DNA of 64,000 nt from assembly GCF_900109495.1 (NCBI RefSeq), contig NZ_FOAA01000016.1:1-64000 (forward strand). The letters are read 5' to 3'. The DNA comes from Ectothiorhodospira marina (GTDB taxonomy: Bacteria > Pseudomonadota > Gammaproteobacteria > Ectothiorhodospirales > Ectothiorhodospiraceae). The position numbers were made by a program, and so were the translations under genes. The notes under the pieces were generated by a model. It searched no databases and had not been told where the DNA came from. It saw only the letters and a program-made list of their open reading frames with translations. Positions 26,270 through 35,679 of the stretch are shown here, one piece after another; the first letter of the stretch is position 1; each line of letters starts with the position of its first letter.

Positions 26270-26306
26270 TGTTCCGGTTGCGAGTTCTCCGCCAGGCCTG
26301 GACGGC

Positions 26307-26680
26307 TTACACCTTGAATCGCCCCACCAGCACCTGTAGCTCCGCCGCCAACCGTGCCAGCTCGTCGCTGGCTCCGGCGATCTGACCGGCTCCGGAGGCG
26401 TTCCGAGCCACTTCCTGAACCGTGGCCGTCATTTCGTTCATGGCCGTGGCCACCTGGTCCGTCTCGGAATGCTGGCGTCTCACCTGCCCCTGGGTTTCTT
26501 CCGTCGTCGCCGAGAGCTGCTCGGCTGCCGTGGCCACCTGGGTTGAGGCCCCCGCGATCTGCTTCACCATCTGGTGGATCCTGTCCACGAAGGCGATGCG
26601 CCTGCGCCCACCATGAGCAGAACGAGCAGGATGAGCCCGATCAAGCGGGCACGGATCGTCGTATCCTCTAGAATTTTCAT
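26307..26680 (-). pseudogene. Collapsed methyl-accepting chemotaxis protein pseudogene
   Basis: On the minus strand, an ATG at 26680 begins MKILEDTTIRARLIGLILLV, a typical chemoreceptor first membrane helix. A frameshift near 26604 precedes IAFVDRIHQMVKQIAGASTQ and a methylation-helix segment LSATTEETQGQVRRQHSETD. The text then jumps from VQEVARNASGAG straight to the C-terminal DELARLAAELQVLVGRF. The periplasmic domain, HAMP and the whole conserved hairpin tip (the [19 protein letters not shown] region) are absent. About 125 residues remain of a usual 500-plus, so signalling is impossible. The stop at 26307 is 37 bp past the orphan antitoxin stop. Confidence 0.8.
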
Positions 26681-26817
26681 GGGGATTCCAGTTCAGGGGT
26701 TGGGGCCTTTTCCCTATTTTAGACCTTTGGTCCGTATCCGATGATCGTCGATCAGGCTGTTAAGATGAGACGGAGAGAAATCCTCTGCCTATTTTCGCTG
26801 CAAGGGAGCCCCCCCCC

Positions 26818-28164
26818 ATGAACGACCATTACGATTTGATTGCCATCGGCGCCGGTAGCGGCGGCCTGTCCGTGGTGGAGCGCGCGGCCCGTTACGGGGC
26901 CCGCTGCGCCGTGGTGGAATCGGGGCCCCTGGGCGGCACCTGCGTGAATGTGGGCTGCGTGCCCAAGAAGGTGATGTGGTATGCCGCCGACATGGCCCAT
27001 CGGCTGGATGACGCTCCGGGCTACGGCTTCAAGCTGGCCCGGGAGGGCTTTGACTGGAGCGAATTGGTGGGTGCCCGGGATGCCTATATCGAGGGTATCA
27101 ACACCTGGTATCACACCTATCTTGCGGACTCGGGGGTGGACGAGATCCCAGGCCGCGCCCGTTTCGTGGACGCCCACACCCTGGAGGTGGATGGCCGGCG
27201 GGTGAGCGCGGATCACGTGGTGATCGCCGTGGGTGGTCAGCCCAGCGTGCCGGATATCCCGGGGGCCGAACTGGGCATCACCTCCGATGGATTTTTCCAG
27301 CTCAAGAGTCAGCCACGGCGCGTGGCCGTCATCGGGGCAGGGTACATCGCCGTGGAACTGGCGGGCATGCTACGCGCCCTGGGTTCGGAGGTGTCCATGT
27401 ACCTGCGCCGCGAGACCCTGCTGCGCCCCTTTGACCCCATGCTGCGGGACACACTGATGGAGCAGATGCTGGCCGACGGGGTGAATCTCTTCCCCAGCAC
27501 CCAGGTGGGGCGGCTCATCGCCCACCCGGACAGCGTGGAGCTATTCTGCGACCAGGGCGAATGCCGCGGGGTCTTCGATCAGGTGATCTGGGCCACCGGC
27601 CGAAGCCCGGCCACGGACGACCTGAACCTGCACAATACCGGCATTCAACCCGACGATCAGGGGTATATCCCCACGGATCTCTACCAGAACACCTCGGTGG
27701 AGGGCGTGTATGCCATTGGTGACGTGACGGGGCGGGCCCAGTTGACACCGGTGGCCATCGCCGCCGGCCGACGCCTGGCAGACCGGCTCTTCGGTGGCCA
27801 GACGGACCGACATCTGAGCTATGAGACCATCCCCTCGGTGATCTTCACCCACCCGCCCATCGGCACCGTGGGCCTGACCGAGGAGGAGGCGAGGGCGGCC
27901 CATGGTGAGGCGGTGAAGGTCTATTCCACACGATTCACCTCCATGTATCACACCATGACCACTCATAAGGTGGCTACGGCCATGAAGCTGGTGACCGTGG
28001 GGGCGCAGGAGAAGGTGGTGGGCGTGCACATCATCGGCCCCGAGGCCGACGAGATGCTGCAGGGTTTTGCCGTGGCCGTGCGCATGGGGGCCACCAAGCG
28101 CGACCTGGATGATACAGTGGCCCTGCATCCCACCAGCGCGGAGGAGTTGGTGACCATGAAGTGA
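26818..28164 (+). CDS. gorA: Glutathione-disulfide reductase
   Basis: The 448-residue FAD/NADPH disulfide reductase regenerates glutathione. FAD binding is at 5-20 ([16 protein letters not shown]) and the redox pair is Cys42/Cys47 ([13 protein letters not shown]). NAD(P)H binding is at [17 protein letters not shown], then [17 protein letters not shown]. The C-terminal catalytic [11 protein letters not shown] supplies the His-Glu pair. ATG is preceded by AAGGGAG and a C-run. It is followed 31 bp later by the gamma-carbonic anhydrase-like gene on the same strand. Length matches E. coli Gor (450). Confidence 0.94.
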   Translation: MNDHYDLIAIGAGSGGLSVVERAARYGARCAVVESGPLGGTCVNVGCVPKKVMWYAADMAHRLDDAPGYGFKLAREGFDWSELVGARDAYIEGINTWYHTYLADSGVDEIPGRARFVDAHTLEVDGRRVSADHVVIAVGGQPSVPDIPGAELGITSDGFFQLKSQPRRVAVIGAGYIAVELAGMLRALGSEVSMYLRRETLLRPFDPMLRDTLMEQMLADGVNLFPSTQVGRLIAHPDSVELFCDQGECRGVFDQVIWATGRSPATDDLNLHNTGIQPDDQGYIPTDLYQNTSVEGVYAIGDVTGRAQLTPVAIAAGRRLADRLFGGQTDRHLSYETIPSVIFTHPPIGTVGLTEEEARAAHGEAVKVYSTRFTSMYHTMTTHKVATAMKLVTVGAQEKVVGVHIIGPEADEMLQGFAVAVRMGATKRDLDDTVALHPTSAEELVTMK

Positions 28165-28195
28165 ACTGTTCAAGCCCCGCGACAGGAGCCCTCTC

Positions 28196-28750
28196 ATGAT
28201 CCGAAGCTTTGAAGGCCATACCCCCCAGATCGATCCCTCCGCCTGGGTGGACGACAGCGCCCTGGTACTGGGAGACGTGGTCCTGGGTGCGGACAGCTCC
28301 GTGTGGCCCGTGTGCGTGCTGCGCGGGGACGTGAACCGCATCCGTATCGGCGAATGCAGCAACATCCAGGATGGCAGCGTGCTGCATGTCACCCATGACG
28401 GCCCCTATACCCCTGGTGGTCAGGATCTGGCAGTGGGTAACGAGGTCACTGTGGGCCACAACGTCACCCTGCACGCCTGCCACATCCATGACCGGGTGCT
28501 GATCGGTATGGGCAGCGTGGTGATGGACGGGGCGATCATCGCCTCGGACGTGATTCTGGCCGCCGGCAGCCTGGTGTCGCCGGGCAAGGTACTGGATTCG
28601 GGGTATCTTTGGCGAGGCAGGCCGGCACAGCGGGTGCGCCCCCTCACCCAGGAAGAACGGGACCATCTGCGCTATTCGGCCGAGCATTATGTGCGCCTGA
28701 AGTTACGGCACGAGGGGCAGGGAAGGCCACCGGAAGGGATGGAGGTCTGA
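28196..28750 (+). CDS. Gamma-carbonic anhydrase-like hexapeptide protein (YrdA-like)
   Basis: The 184-residue left-handed beta-helix protein has repeated [LIV]-G-x4 turns such as DSALVLGDVVLGADSSVWPV and ILAAGSLVSPGKVL. Zinc-site histidines appear in VLHVTHDGP and VTVGHNVTLHACHI. It belongs to the YrdA/PaaY group of gamma-class carbonic anhydrase homologues, but many members have not been shown to hydrate CO2. It sits directly behind glutathione reductase and likely shares its transcript. A second member of the superfamily is encoded at 47783. Confidence 0.85.
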   Translation: MIRSFEGHTPQIDPSAWVDDSALVLGDVVLGADSSVWPVCVLRGDVNRIRIGECSNIQDGSVLHVTHDGPYTPGGQDLAVGNEVTVGHNVTLHACHIHDRVLIGMGSVVMDGAIIASDVILAAGSLVSPGKVLDSGYLWRGRPAQRVRPLTQEERDHLRYSAEHYVRLKLRHEGQGRPPEGMEV

Positions 28751-29185
28751 GCAGGGTCGGGCCCTTGTTGCCAGCCTCACCACCCTCACCCCAACCCCTC
28801 TCCCGCCAGCGGGAGAGGGGCTAGAAGTCCTGCCTCTCCATCCTCGGGAGAGGGGTTAGAAGTCCTCCCTCTCCATCCTCGGGAGAGGGGCTAGAAGTCC
28901 TCCCTCTCCATCCTCGGGAGAGGGGCTAGAAGTCCTCCCTCTCCATCCTCGGGAGAGGGGTTAGAAGTCCTCCCTCTCCATCCTCGGGGGAGGGGTTAGA
29001 AGTCCTCCCTCTCCATCCTCGGGGGAGGGGTTAGAAGTCCTGCCTCTCGATCCTCGGGGGAGGGGCTAGAAGTCCTCCCTCTCCATCCTCGGGAGAGAGG
29101 ACTATGAGCTCCCTTCTCCCCTCGGGGGAGAAGGGTCGGGGATGAGGGGGAACGGCGGGCACGATCCTCCCTCGGATGGCACGGA
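28751..29185. repeat. REP-like palindromes flanking an eight-copy 35-bp tandem array
   Basis: The 435-bp gap holds no gene. It opens with CCCTCACCCCAACC and a CCTCTCCC/GGGAGAGG hairpin (28784-28820). Eight direct 35-bp units follow, at 28821-29100 in exact register. Each starts C/TTAGAAGTCCT and contains CCTCTCC...GGAGAGG. After the array come a CCCTTCTCCC/GGGAGAAGGG hairpin and the tail CGGGGATGAGGGGG (29111-29150). The units differ by single bases (GGGAGAGG versus GGGGGAGG; CTCCATCC versus CTCGATCC). The same two hairpins, in the opposite order, make up the composite elements at 9378 and 48936. Confidence 0.9.
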
Positions 29186-29845
29186 TCACTGGGTCAGGGG
29201 GATGAAGGTCAGTTCCACGCGTCGGTTCTGAGCGCGACCCTGAGGCGTGTGGTTGTCCGCCACCGGACGATGCGGACCAAAACCGATGGTGTCCAGCCGT
29301 ACCGGCGACACCCCCTGACTTTGCAGATAGCGGGCCACGCTGCGGGCACGCCGTTCGGACAGGTCCATGTTGTACTCCACACTCCCGGTACTGTCTGTGT
29401 GGCCAGCCACTTCCAGGGCGGTCTGGTCGAATTCCTGGGCCACCTTGGCCACGGAATTGAGCACGTCATAAAACCGGGACTTCACCTCGTCACGGTTCAC
29501 ATCGAAGGTGACGTTACCCGGCATGTTCAACACCACGTTATCTCCCACCCGGGTCACGCTCACACCGGTACCATCCAGTTCGCGGCGCAGCTCCTGTTCC
29601 TGGCGGTCCATGTAGTTGCCCACGGCGGCACCCGCCAGGGCGCCAATGCCGGCACCGACCATGGCCCGCTTGGTGCGGTCGCGGCGGGTGGTGAGATTGC
29701 CCACCAGGGCACCAGCCACCGCCCCGATGGCCGCGCCCTTGGTGGAGGCACTGACCTTGTCCTCACGGGTATAAGGATCAATGGTGGTGCAGCCGGCCAG
29801 GGCCACCAGGGCCGCCACGGCAATGATCAGTAATGGATGACGCAT
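29186..29845 (-). CDS. OmpA-family outer membrane lipoprotein (YiaD-like)
   Basis: The 219-residue protein has a lipoprotein signal ending LVALAGC, with Cys19 as the lipidation site. A glycine-zipper segment follows (AAIGAVAGALVGNL and GAGIGALAGAAVGNY, about 38-80). The OmpA-like peptidoglycan-binding domain spans about 100-217, with the pattern ALEVAGHTDSTGSVEYNMDL and SERRARSVARYL. It would anchor the outer membrane to peptidoglycan. The start ATG at 29845 has GGGAG 6 bp ahead. It stands alone between the tandem array and aroE. Confidence 0.92.
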   Translation of the reverse strand: MRHPLLIIAVAALVALAGCTTIDPYTREDKVSASTKGAAIGAVAGALVGNLTTRRDRTKRAMVGAGIGALAGAAVGNYMDRQEQELRRELDGTGVSVTRVGDNVVLNMPGNVTFDVNRDEVKSRFYDVLNSVAKVAQEFDQTALEVAGHTDSTGSVEYNMDLSERRARSVARYLQSQGVSPVRLDTIGFGPHRPVADNHTPQGRAQNRRVELTFIPLTQ

Positions 29846-29956
29846 GAAATACTCCCGTGCAATGCTCGATCAGGAGGCGGACCATCAAGGGCACGCCCCG
29901 GGTGTGTCAGTAAGTAACCGCCTGGACACCAGGCTACGACAGGCCTTATGAACCCA

Positions 29957-30775
29957 TCATGAACGGGGACGCAGGGCCTCCATGACCGGGGCAGTGCGTG
30001 GGCGCTGACCGCGCCAGATGGCGAAGGCCTCGGCCGCCTGCTCCACCAGCATGCCCAGGCCATCCCGCGTCCAGGCCGCCCCCTGTGCATTGCCCCAGCG
30101 CACGAATGCGGTAGGGGTGTCGCCGTACATCATGTCATAACAACCGGCACCGGGGGCCAGCAGGCCGGCGGGCAGGGGAGGGGTTTCATCGGAAAGCCCG
30201 GCGGCCGTGCCGTTGATGATCAGATCATAGGATTCAACCGCGAGTGCCCCCAGCCCGCCGCCGGAAACCGGCCCCAGATCGGCAAAATCCCGTGCCAGGG
30301 CCTGGGCCTTGGCGGCGGTGCGATTGGCAATATGCAGCCGTGCCGGCCCCTCGGCCAACAGGGGGGCCAGCACACCTCGCACCGCCCCTCCGGCCCCCAG
30401 CAACAGGATACGGCTGCCGGCCAGAGGGGTAGGCTGGCGCTTCAGATCCGCCACCAGCCCAAGGCCATCGGTGTTGTCCCCGTTGAGCCCGTCGGCGGTC
30501 ACCGTGAGGGTGTTCACGGCACCGGCCCGCCGGGCCCGGTCGGTCAGGGTATCGGCCAGCTCGAAGGCCTCGTGCTTGAAGGGCACGGTGACACTGAACC
30601 CCCGATACCCGGCGTCCACCAGTCGGCGCACCGTGCCGGAAAAGTCATCCTCCGGCGCCAGCACCGCCTCGTAGACCATGTCCTGACCGGTCTGCCGGGC
30701 GAACAGGGTATGGATCTGCGGTGACTTGCTGTGACCGATGGGGTGTCCGATGACGGCGTAATGATCCATGGGCAT
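29957..30775 (-). CDS. aroE: Shikimate dehydrogenase (NADP+)
   Basis: The 272-residue enzyme reduces 3-dehydroshikimate in aromatic amino acid synthesis. The substrate region is [20 protein letters not shown], with [16 protein letters not shown] holding the catalytic Lys. The NADP loop is [18 protein letters not shown], followed by IANRTAAKA. The C-terminal helices contain [18 protein letters not shown]. It lies 6 bp after the hemB stop on the same strand, so the two share an operon. ATG at 30775 or 30769 are both possible. Confidence 0.95.
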   Translation of the reverse strand: MPMDHYAVIGHPIGHSKSPQIHTLFARQTGQDMVYEAVLAPEDDFSGTVRRLVDAGYRGFSVTVPFKHEAFELADTLTDRARRAGAVNTLTVTADGLNGDNTDGLGLVADLKRQPTPLAGSRILLLGAGGAVRGVLAPLLAEGPARLHIANRTAAKAQALARDFADLGPVSGGGLGALAVESYDLIINGTAAGLSDETPPLPAGLLAPGAGCYDMMYGDTPTAFVRWGNAQGAAWTRDGLGMLVEQAAEAFAIWRGQRPRTAPVMEALRPRS

Positions 30776-30781
30776 GGCGGA

Positions 30782-31786
<1,005 letters not shown>

Positions 31787-31954
31787 TCACTCCACGCCTT
31801 GATCGGCTGTCTTGGGATGGGTTCAAAAGGGGCTCAGGATAGCCGATTTGTCCCGGCGGGGCACGGCGTGAGGTCACGCCGAAGTCGCGGCCCGGGCTGT
31901 TGCCACCGAGGGGGTGGCTCCCATCGCGATGACAAACCGGATATCCTTGCCCCC

Positions 31955-32620
31955 ATGAATACACATCCCTTCGAATCCGTCATCGTCGATACCGGCGAGA
32001 ACCCGAAAACCTGCGTCATCTGGCTGCACGGCCTGGGGGCCGATGGCCATGATTTTGAGCCCATCGTACCCGAAATGCAGTTGCCGCCCGGCAAGCCGGT
32101 CCGCTTCATCTTTCCCCATGCACCGGTGCGGCGGGTCACCATCAACAATGGCATGCCCATGCGAGCGTGGTACGACTTCCGGGAACTGGCCCCGGGCGAG
32201 GGCGAGGACCACGGTCAGGTCGGAGAGGGGGTGGCCGCTGTTCAGGGCCTGCTCACCGAGGCGCGTCGCCATTATGACACGGTGCTGCTGGGTGGCTTTT
32301 CCCAGGGAGGCGCCATGGCCCTGCTGACCGGCCTGGTGGAAGGCCCGGCCCCGGATGCAGTCTTCGGACTGTCCACCTATCTGCCCGATGCCGCCAAGGC
32401 GGGCCTGAACCTGTCCCCGCGGGCGGCCGGCCTGCCGGTGTTCATGGCCCATGGCAGCTTTGACCCCGTGATCCCGCCAGACTTTGGTCGCCGCACCAGC
32501 GAGGCCCTGCGGGCCATGGGGGTGAAACTGCAATGGCACGAATACCCCATGCCCCACAGCGTCTGCGCCGATGAGATCCGCGACCTGAGTCAGTGGATGG
32601 GGCCGTTCATTCAGGCTTAG
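31955..32620 (+). CDS. Carboxylesterase/phospholipase (EstB/YpfH-like alpha/beta hydrolase)
   Basis: The 221-residue hydrolase shows the catalytic Ser in LLGGFSQGGAMALLT near 112, Asp in MAHGSFDPVIP and His in MPHSVCADEI. The oxyanion segment VIWLHGLGADGHDFEPIVP fits the acyl-protein thioesterase/carboxylesterase group. Natural substrates are unknown. The ATG at 31955 gives the family-like start MNTHPFESVIVD; the upstream frame (to 31799) is unrelated. Its last 14 bp overlap the end of the convergent symporter-kinase gene. Confidence 0.9.
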   Translation: MNTHPFESVIVDTGENPKTCVIWLHGLGADGHDFEPIVPEMQLPPGKPVRFIFPHAPVRRVTINNGMPMRAWYDFRELAPGEGEDHGQVGEGVAAVQGLLTEARRHYDTVLLGGFSQGGAMALLTGLVEGPAPDAVFGLSTYLPDAAKAGLNLSPRAAGLPVFMAHGSFDPVIPPDFGRRTSEALRAMGVKLQWHEYPMPHSVCADEIRDLSQWMGPFIQA

Positions 32621-35378
32621 CGGGCTTCGTTTCCTGTGCTGCCGGGCCATCCAGCGGTGGCAGGTTGAAGGCGAAGGTGGCGCCAGCCCCTGGCTGGCTA
32701 TCCACCCAGATACGCCCGCCCAGGTGCTGGATGATGTTCTTGCAGATGGCCAGCCCCAGGCCCGTTCCTTCGGGCTTTTCGGTGAGGGCATCCCCCACCT
32801 GCCGGAATTTCTCGAACAGGGTGGCCAGATCCTCGGTGGGGATGCCGGGTCCATTGTCCTCCACTTCGACCTTGACGCCTCCTTCCTCCAGGGGCGTGAG
32901 CCTCAGGGTCACGCGCCCGGTGTGGGAGGGGGTGAACTTCACCGCATTGGACAGCAGGTTGATGATGACCTGCATGAGGCGGTCCCGGTCCGTGTCCATG
33001 GGCACCGGGTGATCGGGCAGATCCAGTTGCAGGTCCACTGCCTTGGTCTTGAAGAGTTGGGATGAGGCCGTGGCGGCATCGCTCAAGATCTCCACCAGAT
33101 CGTAACGGCGGATGTACCAGCGCATGGCCCCGGATTCCAGCTTGGCCAGGTCCAGCACCTGATTGATCAGCCGGGTGAGACGCTCGCTCTCACTGATGAT
33201 GATACCCAGGAATTCCTGGCGCTTGTCCGGGTCCAGATCCCGGTTGTCGTAGAGGATCTCGGTGAAGGAGCGGATGGAGGTCAGCGGCGTGCGCAGTTCA
33301 TGGGTGACCGTGGAAATGAAATCATCCTTCATCCGATCCAGTTGCTTGAGTTGCTCGTTGGCCGCGCGCAACTCCCGGGTGGCGGTTTCCAGTTCCCGTG
33401 ACTTGGCCTCCAGTTGCTGGCTGTAGGCGATCACCTGGCTGGCCTCATCCAGAATCTCCATCACCTCTTCCAGGCTGACCACGTCCCCCTTGGCCACATT
33501 GGAGACCATCACCCGCGCTGAAGCAGCGCCGATGGAGCCGGCCAACATGTGTTCACACAACTGGATGAGATCGGAGTCCGCCTCGCGCATCCGCGCCAGA
33601 TCCAGACCTCGACCACGGGCATAGTGTTCAAAGGCCCTGCGGGCCCGCTCCTCACCCACAAAGCGCTTGAGCAGGTCGAACAGATCATCCACCGTGGCCG
33701 TGCCGCGCCAGAACCGGGAGATGCCATAACGCTCGGCCGATAGCCGGAAGACATCCACGAACAGGTTAGCCTGGATGCGCTCCATGGTGTTCTGTTGCGT
33801 CAACAGGGAGACGGTGACATAAGCCCCCAGGTTCACCAGCATCGACCAGACCAGGGAATGCGTGATCTGATGCAACCCGGAAAGCCCGAACAGCGCATAG
33901 GGTTTGAGCAGTTCGATGCCCCAGGGCCCTTGAGTGATGAACGTGGCGGGCAGCCATCCGGCCTGGACGAAGGACGGTAGCAGCAGCGTGTACAACCAGA
34001 TCACGAACCCCGCCATCAGGCCCGCCAGGGCGCCCTTGCGTGTCGCCCCTTTCCAGAAAATGCCCCCGATCAGGGCCGGAGCAAACTGGGCCACGGCACA
34101 AAACGACACCAGCCCCATGCTGACCAACCCCACCATGTCACTGGTCACGCGCACATAGGTGTAACCCAGCAGGATGCCGATGAGGATGGCGCCACGGCGG
34201 ATATACAGCAGCAACCGGGTGAGATCCCGACGTCGCTCCAGTCCCAGCCAGCGGATGCGCAGCAGGGCCGGCATCACCAGGTCGTTGCACAGCATGGTGG
34301 CCAGGGCCACGGTCTCCACGATGATCATGGCCGTGGCCGCCGACAAGCCACCCAGGAAGACAATCAGGGCCAGTAGCTGCATATCCTGGGACAAGGGCAG
34401 GGCCAGCACGAAGTTATCCGGGTTCATCTCGCCATCTCCCAATACCAGCACGCCGGCAAAAGCGATGGGCAACACGAACAGGTTGATGAGGAACAGATAC
34501 AGGGGGAACAACCAGGCCGCCTTGCGCACGTGGCTTTCGTCCACGTTTTCCACCACCGCCACCTGGAATTGTCGTGGCAGCACCAGAACCACCACCATGG
34601 CCAGCAGGGTGAAGGCGATCCAGTTGCCATAATCGGAGAGTTCCCCCACGTGGAAGAGCTCGACGAGCTGGGGATGGGCCGCTGCCTGACTGAACAGATC
34701 CCCCACACCGCCGAAGATCACGAAGGTGATCACCAGCCCCGCCAGCAGGAAGGCCACCAGCTTGACCACGGACTCGAAGGCAATGGCGGCCACCATGCCC
34801 GAGTGATGCTCCGAGGCGTCGATGTGGCGGGTACCGAAGAGGATGGCGAAGGCCGCCAGGATCAGGGCCACATAGAAGGCGTTATCAGCGTAGAAGGGCA
34901 CGGTGTGGGCCAATTGCGAGGCCGCCACGTCAGGATAACTGACCATGACATGAAAGGTGTCGGACACCGCCCTGAGCTGCAGGGCGATATACGGGACCAA
35001 CCCCACCAGGGCGATGATGGTGACCAGGCCACCCAGCAGCTGGCTCTTGCCATAGCGGGAGGCCACGAAATCGGCGATCGAAGTGATCCGGTTGACCTTG
35101 GAGATGCGCACCATCTTGCGTAGCACGATCCAGAACAGGGCGGCCATGAGGGTGGGACCCAAATAGATGGGCAGGTAGTGAATCCCGCCCTCGGCGGCCA
35201 GCCCGACGCTCCCGTAGAAGGTCCAGGAGGTGCAGTAAACAGCGATGGAAAGGGCATAGACATAGGGGCTATTGATGATGCTGCGCCCCTGATCCGAGCG
35301 CTTGTCTCCCCAGTAGGCAATCCCGAAGAGAATCAGCAGATACCCCAGGGAAACGCCAATGACCAACCCGATGTTCAC
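32607..35378 (-). CDS. Sodium/solute symporter-histidine kinase fusion (CbrA/CrbS/MxtR-like)
   Basis: The 923-residue sensor has a thirteen-helix SSS/PutP-type transporter domain (about 1-500, with YALSIAVYCTSWTFYGSVG near the start). A helical STAC-like linker with SAERYGISRFWRGTATVDDL follows (about 540-640), then the kinase core. The phosphorylated His is about residue 693 in STVTHELRTPLTSI. The ATPase boxes are VIINLLSNAVKFTP, VEDNGPGIP and GTGLGLAICKNIIQ. Relatives sense or transport acetate, histidine or other nutrients and control carbon use. It has no receiver domain of its own. It starts at GTG overlapping the previous stop (GTGA), and is the last gene of a four-gene operon. Confidence 0.92.
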   Translation of the reverse strand: MNIGLVIGVSLGYLLILFGIAYWGDKRSDQGRSIINSPYVYALSIAVYCTSWTFYGSVGLAAEGGIHYLPIYLGPTLMAALFWIVLRKMVRISKVNRITSIADFVASRYGKSQLLGGLVTIIALVGLVPYIALQLRAVSDTFHVMVSYPDVAASQLAHTVPFYADNAFYVALILAAFAILFGTRHIDASEHHSGMVAAIAFESVVKLVAFLLAGLVITFVIFGGVGDLFSQAAAHPQLVELFHVGELSDYGNWIAFTLLAMVVVLVLPRQFQVAVVENVDESHVRKAAWLFPLYLFLINLFVLPIAFAGVLVLGDGEMNPDNFVLALPLSQDMQLLALIVFLGGLSAATAMIIVETVALATMLCNDLVMPALLRIRWLGLERRRDLTRLLLYIRRGAILIGILLGYTYVRVTSDMVGLVSMGLVSFCAVAQFAPALIGGIFWKGATRKGALAGLMAGFVIWLYTLLLPSFVQAGWLPATFITQGPWGIELLKPYALFGLSGLHQITHSLVWSMLVNLGAYVTVSLLTQQNTMERIQANLFVDVFRLSAERYGISRFWRGTATVDDLFDLLKRFVGEERARRAFEHYARGRGLDLARMREADSDLIQLCEHMLAGSIGAASARVMVSNVAKGDVVSLEEVMEILDEASQVIAYSQQLEAKSRELETATRELRAANEQLKQLDRMKDDFISTVTHELRTPLTSIRSFTEILYDNRDLDPDKRQEFLGIIISESERLTRLINQVLDLAKLESGAMRWYIRRYDLVEILSDAATASSQLFKTKAVDLQLDLPDHPVPMDTDRDRLMQVIINLLSNAVKFTPSHTGRVTLRLTPLEEGGVKVEVEDNGPGIPTEDLATLFEKFRQVGDALTEKPEGTGLGLAICKNIIQHLGGRIWVDSQPGAGATFAFNLPPLDGPAAQETKPAKPE

Positions 35379-35674
35379 GGCTCACGCCCCGGATCATGGG
35401 GGCGGTGATCCCCCGGCTCCTCATGGGATGAGCGGGCCACGATCAGCACGACCAGAACGATGAGCGCCAGCCAGGCCCCATAGAGATAAAAGAACAACGC
35501 CGGGATACCCAGGACAAAACCGTCCAGATCAAAGACGACCAGCAGGGGAGGGAAGAAGAGGGCAAGTCCTAGCATGAAGGCCGCTACATAGCGCTCGCGA
35601 GCACCGCTGGGCGGGGTCATGCGCGGATTCCGCTTGCCGTTCGCCGTCTTGCCAGACAGCGGCACGCGGGCCAT
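35375..35674 (-). CDS. Small two-helix membrane protein upstream of the symporter-kinase
   Basis: The 99-residue protein has two hydrophobic helices (about 28-50, AAFMLGLALFFPPLLVVF, and about 56-81, FFYLYGAWLALIVLVVLIV). It has a positive N-terminus and an acidic/His-rich tail. Similar small proteins precede many SSS transporters and are thought to help them fold or function; a DUF3311/DUF4212-like relation is only suggested. It starts 5 bp after the exonuclease-fusion stop and overlaps the symporter-kinase GTG. A later ATG at 35620 is an alternative start. Confidence 0.7.
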   Translation of the reverse strand: MARVPLSGKTANGKRNPRMTPPSGARERYVAAFMLGLALFFPPLLVVFDLDGFVLGIPALFFYLYGAWLALIVLVVLIVARSSHEEPGDHRPHDPGREP

Positions 35675-35679
35675 GGCGG

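Noticed and set aside
26270-26330. Start of a toxin gene after the orphan antitoxin
   Set aside because: The GTG frame gives only a short unrecognised peptide that runs antisense into the chemoreceptor pseudogene.
28821-29100. CRISPR array
   Set aside because: The 35-bp units are contiguous copies with no unique spacers between them, and no cas genes are near.
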